Assembly (NCBI GenBank): GCA_002413785.1
Contig: DHXR01000017.1
Span: 586-12,425 of the forward strand
DNA length: 11,840 bases
Origin: Mucilaginibacter sp. UBA5151
GTDB lineage: Bacteria; Bacteroidota; Bacteroidia; Sphingobacteriales; Sphingobacteriaceae
Direction: 5' to 3'
Part shown: positions 6,857 to 11,840 of the stretch, one piece after another
Layout: each line of letters begins with the position of its first letter
Numbering within the stretch: position 1 is the first letter of the stretch
Made by a program: the position numbers and the translations under genes
The notes under the pieces: generated by a model
What the model was told of the DNA's origin: nothing
Databases searched by the model: none
Seen by the model: the letters and a program-made list of their open reading frames with translations, nothing else

Positions 6857-7441
6857 TTAGGCGGGTATCATGATACCTGCTTCAATCTGCGCCAGTTTGT
6901 CTATACAAAGGGCGTTCACATACTGCGTTACATGAAAAATGATTACCGGGTTTTTAGTGGTAAAGCTTTTGCCCTTGTCATCTGCAATGGTTAGTTCGCA
7001 CCGGGAATAATTGGTTATCCCGCTTTCTTCGGCTTCATCCTTTTGGTTAACCTCGAAAGCTTCTAAATTTTGGATGGTTTCCATTAATTTATCCCGTTGC
7101 ACCTTACGGCGGTGCAGTTCTTCCACCAATTTTAACGTACCCTCTAAATTCAGTAGAGTTTTAGCGGGTTCAGCTTTAACTTCTGCTTTTGGCTCGGTCT
7201 TAACCTCTGCCTTTGGCGCTTCCGCTTTTACCTGCTCCGCCTGCGGTGTTGGCTTTTCTGCCTCACCTGCCTTGATTTCTTCCTTTGGCTGTTCGGGTTC
7301 AATCTCTTTTTTAACAGATACAGGGTTGAGCGGGTTGCCGTGTACAAATTGCTTTGCTTTGTTGTCGGCTGTTACGGAGTTAACTCCATTTAAGCTACCG
7401 TTACTTTTTGCGGTCTTACTATCTTTTACTTCGGTTTTCAT
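6857..7441 (-). CDS. Lys/Ala/Glu/Pro-rich protein with a conserved-looking C-terminal domain
   Basis: A 194-residue protein of Bacteroidota element type whose function I cannot name. Residues about 1-45 are polar; about 46-95 are low-complexity repeats built on KAE, KTEP and AEVK; about 96-194 form a compact domain starting with a helix (LEGTLKLVEELHRRKVQRDKLMETIQNLEAF) and continuing with strands (CELTIADDKGKSF, NPVIIFHVTQYV) and a final helix. The frame is open to an ATG at 7570, giving 43 more residues. I prefer the ATG at 7441 because the extension runs through a perfect hairpin (7507-7529) and a palindrome (7484-7495), is Pro/Gly-rich, and the AT-rich leader just before 7441 looks untranslated. 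A 14-bp palindrome (GGTATCATGATACC, 6864-6877) overlaps its last codons. Confidence 0.65.
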   Translation of the reverse strand: MKTEVKDSKTAKSNGSLNGVNSVTADNKAKQFVHGNPLNPVSVKKEIEPEQPKEEIKAGEAEKPTPQAEQVKAEAPKAEVKTEPKAEVKAEPAKTLLNLEGTLKLVEELHRRKVQRDKLMETIQNLEAFEVNQKDEAEESGITNYSRCELTIADDKGKSFTTKNPVIIFHVTQYVNALCIDKLAQIEAGIMIPA

Positions 7442-7483
7442 GATTTTAATTTTTAAATGTTTTTTATAATAAAATGAATAATT

Positions 7484-7529
7484 GCCCAATTGGGCGGGTG
7501 TGTCAGGCGGAGCGGTCTGTCCGCTCCGC
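7484..7529. promoter_or_regulatory. Palindrome and hairpin upstream of the Lys/Ala/Glu/Pro-rich gene
   Basis: GCCCAATTGGGC (7484-7495) is a perfect palindrome. GCGGAGCGG (7507-7515) and CCGCTCCGC (7521-7529) form a perfect 9-bp stem with a 5-base loop. Together they occupy the leader 43-88 bases before the preferred start. They could be an operator plus attenuator, or leader-RNA structure. Confidence 0.45.
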
Positions 7530-7566
7530 TGTGGGTTCTGTGGTGGGCCTCTGCCATTTGCTGTTT

Positions 7567-7599
7567 TCATGTTGCTTTTTTTTTAAAGTCAGTCGGCAT
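7567..7599 (-). CDS. Possible 10-residue leader peptide
   Basis: A minus-strand mini-frame MPTDFKKKAT starts just after GGAGG, and its TGA overlaps the ATG at 7570 (ATGA). The GGAGG is the base of the long hairpin at 7602-7783, where it can pair with the G-run's complement, so hairpin folding could hide it. The spacing from GGAGG to ATG is only two bases, shorter than usual, so the call is weak. Confidence 0.25.
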   Translation of the reverse strand: MPTDFKKKAT

Positions 7600-8217
7600 G
7601 GCCTCCGGGCTTTTTGTTAAGCAACCTCACCTGAATACAAGCCCTTTGTAAGGCAAGACTTTGCGAAAAAAAATACGCTTGCGAGGAACGAGCAAGGAAG
7701 ATTTTTTTTCAGCAAACCCGCAGGGCCCCGGTCTTGACGTCAAAGGGCTTGTTCAGAAATTTGCTAACCAAAAAGCCTGGGGGAATTTTTAAAAGGACAT
7801 TGAAAGCACTTGTTAGAAGATATAAAGTGGCGGTAAAAAGTCCGTGTGGATTGAGTGAGCGCAGGCGATGCTCAAATCGCGCGGTCTTTTAAATGCAGGG
7901 AAGTGGCTGAATGAGGGACGAATGAAGCGGCTGGAGCTGCTCACTTTATTAAGCTCTTTTAAAAACAGCCGTGAATCAGTTTTTAACAACTAAGCCTGGA
8001 ACCAATTTAACAGGATATATCAGGTAGTTTGCAGGCTGTAATTATTCTAATAATCTCAGCACTTCGCGAAAGGATTATAAATTAAGCTCCACCTTTGCTT
8101 TGTTCAGTTGTTTATCAATAAATTAGCCTAAAAATTGTGGGAATTATTTAGATACCATAACACAAGCCCAGTATTAGCAATCCTTTGGAGTAAAAGATTT
8201 GATGATTATAAACTCTT
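7571..8217. other. 647-bp gene-free, structure-rich stretch
   Basis: No gene of protein character on either strand. Its left part is the 182-base hairpin described separately. Further right, ATAAAGTG (7822-7829) and CACTTTAT (7942-7949) bracket smaller possible stems (AAAAG-CCG 7836-7844 with CGG-CTTTT 7882-7890; GCGAT/ATCGC at 7865-7880). A short palindrome TTCGCGAA is near 8064. It must contain the promoter of the rightward ATPase-HNH operon, but I see no clear TAnnTTTG box. Confidence 0.5.
7602..7783. other. Very long imperfect hairpin (candidate structured RNA or oriT-like element)
   Basis: Nested pairings run from the outside in: 7602-7616 with 7769-7783 (15 contiguous pairs, two of them G-T wobbles), 7617-7624 with 7761-7767 (7 pairs, one bulge), 7631-7634 with 7753-7756, 7637-7648 with 7741-7752 (12 perfect), 7654-7659 with 7731-7736, 7660-7664 with 7712-7716, 7665-7674 with 7701-7710 (10 perfect, A-run against T-run), and a terminal stem 7678-7682 with 7692-7696. 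That is about 64 pairs in 182 bases. The right arm also contains the palindrome TTGACGTCAA (7734-7743). It lies upstream of the leftward Lys/Ala/Glu/Pro-rich gene and could be its leader RNA, a free ncRNA, or a transfer-origin type site. Confidence 0.6.
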
Positions 8218-10242
8218 ATGATAGACTTTAAAATATTAGCCATTCGACCTCTAAGCAACTGTAACCCTCAATATTTAAAAGTTCTTAATATTAATGAATT
8301 TTATTGTTTTTATAATGATTATGCGTTCAAGGCTAATCCAAATGATAGGGATGACGTTATCGTTAGCTACGAATCAGTTATACCTCATAACCTATTCACC
8401 CCTATAAAGTATGACGAAAAATTTTCTATAAACATCGCTGCTATTGTAGGCAAAAATGGTTGTGGAAAAAGCACATTAATGGAACTTCTATATGTTGCCA
8501 TTTATAATCTTGCCTTACAGAGGAAGATTTTAAAAAAACGCAGCGGAAAAAAAACACGCTTCCTTGTTAAAAACATCAATGTAGAGATATATTACAAAAT
8601 AGACGATGATATCTACGGCTTGAAAATTACGACAGAAGAAGTGCAAACTGCCAAAGGCTATGAAACGATAACTTTTTTGAGTAAGTCGATCTATAAAAAT
8701 AACAATGAGGGATTATTTGAATATGATAACATCACTAACAAAAACGATGACATCATATCGGATTCTTTCTTCTATACTATAGCAGTAAACTATTCTATAT
8801 ACAGTTTAAATTCTAAATACATTGGTGATTGGATTGAACCACTGTTTCATAAAAATGATGCCTACCAAACCCCAATTGTCATCAATCCAATGCGAACGGA
8901 AGGCAATATTAACATTAATACTGAAAATATCCTTGTAAAACAACGTATGCTGGCCAATATTTTAGAACCTGTTTCTAATCCACAGAAGTCTAAAATAAAT
9001 TTGAGATACTTAACAAAAGATAAAGTTGCTGATAAACTCAAATTGACCTTTAATAATAACAAATTAGAGTTTTATCAGGATAAAAATGATTTGAAGAATG
9101 TCGCAAATGGGGACGATGCGTTTATACAATTGTTTAAAATGTACACTGGTACGATAGATAATTCAATAGCTGGAGACGAGCCGGTTTTTGTAAAAACGCG
9201 GGTGTATGTATTATATAAACTAAACAAAATCTGCAGTACTTATGTGCGTTACAGAGAATTTATAGTAAATAATTCTTTTGTAGAAATTGAGGAACTTGTT
9301 AAGAGGGTAAGTAAAGACTCAAGCCATATTACTTTTAAAATCAAACAGGCCCTCAATTTTTTGAGGTACGCGTTATATTTTGACTATAAAAAAACGGACG
9401 ATATCGTAATTGGAATTGAGGAATTTTCAAATTATATTAAAAAAATCATCCATGATGAAAAACAAAAGGGTGGAACTCTAACTACTATCGAACTTATTCC
9501 ACCATCCATTTTTGATATTTCTGTTTTATTTGAAAGTGAGGGAAGCTTCGACGACTTTAGCTCTGGAGAAAAACAGAAAATACATGCTCTAAACACGATT
9601 ATATACCATTTAATCAATGTTAATTCGGTTTTTAAAAATGGAGAAAGCACCAAAAACATAATAACGAAGCGATATAAATACATTAATATCTTTTTCGACG
9701 AGATTGAATTATATTTTCATCCTGATTTGCAAAGGACATTCATCAAAGACCTATTAGAATATATCGAAAAAATAAATAAAGACCTGATTGATAATATTAA
9801 GGGGATTAATATTCTTTTTGCGACACATTCACCTTTTATTTTATCTGATATTCCGACCTCAAATGTCATGTGCCTGGAAATTGATCAAGAAACCAAAAAG
9901 GCAGTGCAAAAAAACAGGATCTCGCAAACATTCGGCTCTAACATTCATGACCTGCTTGCTCATGAATTTTTTATGAATGATGGATTTATGGGCGAATGGG
10001 TGAAAAGTAAAGTATTATCGGCCGTTGCATATCTGGAAGGTTATATAGCAAATCCAAAGGCAATAAAAATTGGGCTTAATAAAGAATGGTCCAAGGAGAA
10101 ACTTATTGTTTTTATAGAAATGATCGGAGAGCCCTTGATTAAAAATAGTATTAAAGATTTATATTTTAGAGCGTTTGGTAAAAAGGATATACAAAAGGAA
10201 ATTGACCGTTTAAATCAATTAATGGGGGAAGGCGACGCATGA
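8218..10242 (+). CDS. AAA/ABC-type ATPase of a two-gene defence system (PtuA-like)
   Basis: A 674-residue SMC/ABC-related ATPase (AAA_21-type), probably the sensor or motor subunit of an anti-phage complex with the HNH protein encoded next. Motifs in order are Walker A GKNGCGKST (78-86), an insert of about 350 residues, an ABC signature FSSGEKQK (447-454), Walker B IFFDEIELYFHPD with Asp494 and catalytic Glu495, and an H-loop FATHSPF with His537. All key residues are present. It is longer than many PtuA proteins because of the central insert and a C-terminal helical tail (about 590-674). The ATG at 8218 has no good ribosome site, but the opening IDFKILAIRPL looks like a normal start. The last four bases overlap the HNH gene. 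Base composition is AT-rich (18/60 and 16/60 G+C in two sampled lines, against 24/60 in one line of the serine recombinase). Confidence 0.85.
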   Translation: MIDFKILAIRPLSNCNPQYLKVLNINEFYCFYNDYAFKANPNDRDDVIVSYESVIPHNLFTPIKYDEKFSINIAAIVGKNGCGKSTLMELLYVAIYNLALQRKILKKRSGKKTRFLVKNINVEIYYKIDDDIYGLKITTEEVQTAKGYETITFLSKSIYKNNNEGLFEYDNITNKNDDIISDSFFYTIAVNYSIYSLNSKYIGDWIEPLFHKNDAYQTPIVINPMRTEGNININTENILVKQRMLANILEPVSNPQKSKINLRYLTKDKVADKLKLTFNNNKLEFYQDKNDLKNVANGDDAFIQLFKMYTGTIDNSIAGDEPVFVKTRVYVLYKLNKICSTYVRYREFIVNNSFVEIEELVKRVSKDSSHITFKIKQALNFLRYALYFDYKKTDDIVIGIEEFSNYIKKIIHDEKQKGGTLTTIELIPPSIFDISVLFESEGSFDDFSSGEKQKIHALNTIIYHLINVNSVFKNGESTKNIITKRYKYINIFFDEIELYFHPDLQRTFIKDLLEYIEKINKDLIDNIKGINILFATHSPFILSDIPTSNVMCLEIDQETKKAVQKNRISQTFGSNIHDLLAHEFFMNDGFMGEWVKSKVLSAVAYLEGYIANPKAIKIGLNKEWSKEKLIVFIEMIGEPLIKNSIKDLYFRAFGKKDIQKEIDRLNQLMGEGDA

Positions 10243-11228
10243 TATCTATATATACAGACGACGTAGAAAAGCTGATTACCGGCCTTTTTAAAAAAAAGAT
10301 ACAACAACAAATATTCAATTTGAACACGGACCTGTTAGCTTTATTAAGAAATACCACGATTGTAAGCGAACAATGGCAAAGAGATTATATCAATGCTATT
10401 ATCAATAATAGAAATATACTTATCACCAACAAGCCATCCGAGCTTGAATTGTTAAAACCTGTTTTTGACGTAATTAAGGCACCTGGTATCGTAAGCTCAA
10501 CTCACTATAAAACATTCAGGGATAAACTGTTATATGTAATTGGCTATACAGATCGGAGATCTGATTTTTATCCCGACTTTTTTTGGGAGGTTGGATTAAA
10601 GTCCTGTGTCTACTGTAACTCCCAATTAGCTGTAAGCGTTAAGGCAGATAGATATACGAATGGTAGAAGAAAAAAAACTGTTTCTGCTAAATTTCAAGTT
10701 GACCATTACATACCCAAATCTGAATATCCATGCTTTAGTATTTCTCTATACAATCTTTATCCCGTTTGCGGTGTATGTAACAATATTAAAAGAACAAAGA
10801 ATGTAACTTTTCAGCTTTTTAACGAAAATAAGCTAATCCCTAATGTTTCAAAATATCGCTTTGCTTTGGCTCCAGGGTGTGAAGCTAAATATTTGTCAAA
10901 ACTTGACGCTAAAGAAATAAAAATTCTCTTTTTTGATCCTGACAAACCCAAAATGAAAACATATGCAAAAGGATCTATGCAAGATACTTTTGATATAAAG
11001 GGGATTTATGAAACCCAAAAGGATTTAGCAGAAGAGTTACTTTGGAAAACCTATACATATAACGATTCTTTCAAAAAAAGGTTAGCCACTGATTTTCCCT
11101 CGCTCTTTACGCGACCAAGTTTATCAAATAGGATATTAATTGGAAATTATTGTGAACCGAGTGAAATTCATAAACGGCCAATGGCAAAATTTGTTCAGGA
11201 TATCGCCCGGCAATTAAAAATGATTTAG
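10239..11228 (+). CDS. HNH endonuclease partner (PtuB-like)
   Basis: A 329-residue protein with a zinc-stabilised HNH (McrA/Septu-type) nuclease core: CVYC at 123-126, FQVDHYIPKS with Asp155-His156 as the metal/catalytic pair, Asn172 in LYNLYPVC, and the second zinc pair CGVC (177-180) followed by NNIK. A helical N-terminal region (1-115) may bind the ATPase, and the C-terminal part (about 200-329) is unassigned. It probably cuts nucleic acid when the ATPase subunit is triggered by infection. The ATG overlaps the ATPase stop (ATGA) and is preceded by GGGGGAAGG six bases upstream, so the two are translated together. It is longer than typical PtuB proteins, so the system may be a distinct subtype. 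The HNH call is firm; the Septu assignment is by analogy. Confidence 0.85.
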   Translation: MISIYTDDVEKLITGLFKKKIQQQIFNLNTDLLALLRNTTIVSEQWQRDYINAIINNRNILITNKPSELELLKPVFDVIKAPGIVSSTHYKTFRDKLLYVIGYTDRRSDFYPDFFWEVGLKSCVYCNSQLAVSVKADRYTNGRRKKTVSAKFQVDHYIPKSEYPCFSISLYNLYPVCGVCNNIKRTKNVTFQLFNENKLIPNVSKYRFALAPGCEAKYLSKLDAKEIKILFFDPDKPKMKTYAKGSMQDTFDIKGIYETQKDLAEELLWKTYTYNDSFKKRLATDFPSLFTRPSLSNRILIGNYCEPSEIHKRPMAKFVQDIARQLKMI

Positions 11229-11315
11229 TCAATTTTAATTAAATGTTCGAATTCGGCAAGTTTTAACGTTGGATAAACAAAAATGGTGACCTAAAGAGTT
11301 TTATTCAATCATGAT

Positions 11316-11347
11316 AAAAACCCCGGTCATTTCTGATCGGGGGTTTT
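11316..11347. terminator. Bidirectional-type intrinsic terminator between convergent genes
   Basis: AAAACCCCGGTC and GATCGGGGGTTTT pair as a GC-rich stem (one G-T pair, one bulged G) flanked by A-run and T-run, around the loop ATTTCT. It lies 88 bases after the HNH stop and 15 bases beyond the stop of the opposing Hc1-like gene, so it can serve both. Confidence 0.8.
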
Positions 11348-11361
11348 AAATTAATCAAAAT

Positions 11362-11538
11362 TTAATTAACTTTTTTGATTTCCGTTACTTCCTTACGAAT
11401 ACCAGTAGCGGTAACTTTAATTTGCTGTAAAGCATTGCGCAAACGTGTGCCTGCCGCTTTATTGCCTTTGTCATAGAACGCTTTTGCATCACTTTCTATA
11501 GATGTTACCAGGTCTTTTAATTCTTCAAACTTTTTCAT
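11362..11538 (-). CDS. Histone H1-like (Hc1-type) small basic protein
   Basis: A 58-residue helical protein, MKKFEELKDLVTSIESDAKA, continuing with FYDKGNKAAGTRLRNALQQI and ending in a Lys-rich helix. This matches the short Bacteroidota proteins annotated as histone H1 or Hc1-like, which have the conserved YxKGNxAAGTRLR block seen here at 22-34. Family members are thought to bind DNA and are found both on chromosomes and in conjugative elements. It is encoded 59 bases behind the end of the putative DUF3945-type gene, with an AT-rich leader and no clear Shine-Dalgarno site. Possible roles are nucleoid packing or silencing of AT-rich foreign DNA; neither is shown here. Confidence 0.85.
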   Translation of the reverse strand: MKKFEELKDLVTSIESDAKAFYDKGNKAAGTRLRNALQQIKVTATGIRKEVTEIKKVN

Positions 11539-11597
11539 GCTGTTAGATTTTAAATTGAATTTATAAATTATTTGATTAGTTCGCTACCGAGGTATCT

Positions 11598-11840
11598 TTA
11601 AACACCCATTCCCTGGCTTTCAGCCAATTCTTTACCCTTACTTTGGCCTTTGCCCTGGTTCAGTGACTGATCTATTTTAGGCTCTTTTAAAAATTGCTCC
11701 CTTTTTTCCGGCTTACCGTTTTCCTGGTACAAGTTAATTTGGCTGTAACGTGGAACAGCCTCGACAAACATTTTTACTTCCTGCCCGTCCTTTATGGTCG
11801 TGATCATCGGGCGGTTGCCGTTTTTCAATGAAGTTTCCAA
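11598..11840 (-). CDS. 3' end of a conjugative-element protein (possibly DUF3945/DUF4099 type), partial
   Basis: Only the last 80 residues are in the window; the frame stays open to the edge, so the true start lies beyond 11840. The visible part has KDGQEVKMFVEAVPRYSQIN followed by LYQENGKPEKREQFL and a Gln/Lys/Gly-rich tail ending in SQGMGV. The pattern of a beta-hairpin KxMFVEAxPRxxxxNxY followed by a polar tail reminds me of the C-terminal end of DUF3945-containing proteins of Bacteroidota conjugative elements, which lie close to topoisomerase and Hc1-like genes. This is recognition from memory on a short piece, so the family is tentative; the gene itself is clear. Confidence 0.6.
   Translation of the reverse strand: METSLKNGNRPMITTIKDGQEVKMFVEAVPRYSQINLYQENGKPEKREQFLKEPKIDQSLNQGKGQSKGKELAESQGMGV

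Noticed and set aside
7011..7469. Plus-strand 152-codon Ser/Ala/Phe-rich open frame
   Set aside because: It mirrors the repetitive Lys/Ala/Glu codons of the minus-strand gene; the long frame is a by-product of that composition.
7602..7783. Retron msr-msd or diversity-generating element as explanation of the long hairpin
   Set aside because: No reverse transcriptase is encoded anywhere in the window, although ATPase-HNH pairs do accompany some retrons.

Overview
The window looks like accessory DNA of a Bacteroidota bacterium, most likely from the Sphingobacteriaceae side of the phylum (Mucilaginibacter/Pedobacter-like). This rests on gene types I recognise from those genomes: an SAM-like tyrosine integrase with an Arm-type N-terminus, a large serine recombinase preceded by a tiny coupled gene, a 58-residue Hc1-type histone-like protein, and what looks like the tail of a DUF3945-type protein. 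Start sites are AT-rich and most lack a strong Shine-Dalgarno sequence. No chromosomal housekeeping gene, tRNA or rRNA is visible.

Region A (1-4312), all on the minus strand, looks like a small integrative element. It runs, in transcription order, from a tyrosine integrase through an unrecognised 307-residue protein, a MerR/excisionase-type HTH protein, a small winged-helix-like protein and a RepA-like RecA-fold ATPase. The last three overlap as a tight operon whose start lies directly behind a perfect 10-bp inverted repeat. Beyond the ATPase stop lies an iteron-like cluster of five copies of GGTGGGTCA in both orientations.

Region B (4313-6161) holds a large serine recombinase and, translationally coupled upstream of it, a 50-residue protein. 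A near-perfect 37-bp palindrome sits in the last codons of the recombinase. Two integrases of different chemistry lie back to back (3' end of one facing the 5' end of the other), which suggests two adjacent or nested mobile elements meeting at about 4313-4530.

Region C (6162-8217) is sparse. It has a 46-residue protein, a Lys/Ala/Glu/Pro-rich protein with a conserved-looking C-terminal domain, and a gene-free stretch dominated by one very long imperfect hairpin (7602-7783, about 64 pairs) plus weaker structure beyond it.

Region D (8218-11228), the only plus-strand genes, is a two-gene AAA/ABC-type ATPase plus HNH endonuclease operon with a 4-base overlap. It resembles the Septu (PtuA/PtuB) class of anti-phage defence and is noticeably more AT-rich than its surroundings, as expected of acquired cargo. 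A bidirectional-looking terminator separates it from region E.

Region E (11362-11840), minus strand again, carries the Hc1-like histone gene and the 3' end of the putative DUF3945-type gene, both typical of the backbone of Bacteroidota conjugative elements. A reasonable overall reading is an integrative conjugative element with its serine integrase at the left and backbone genes at the right, interrupted by a defence cargo operon, with a second, smaller integrative element abutting it. This arrangement is inferred; no att sites could be proven.
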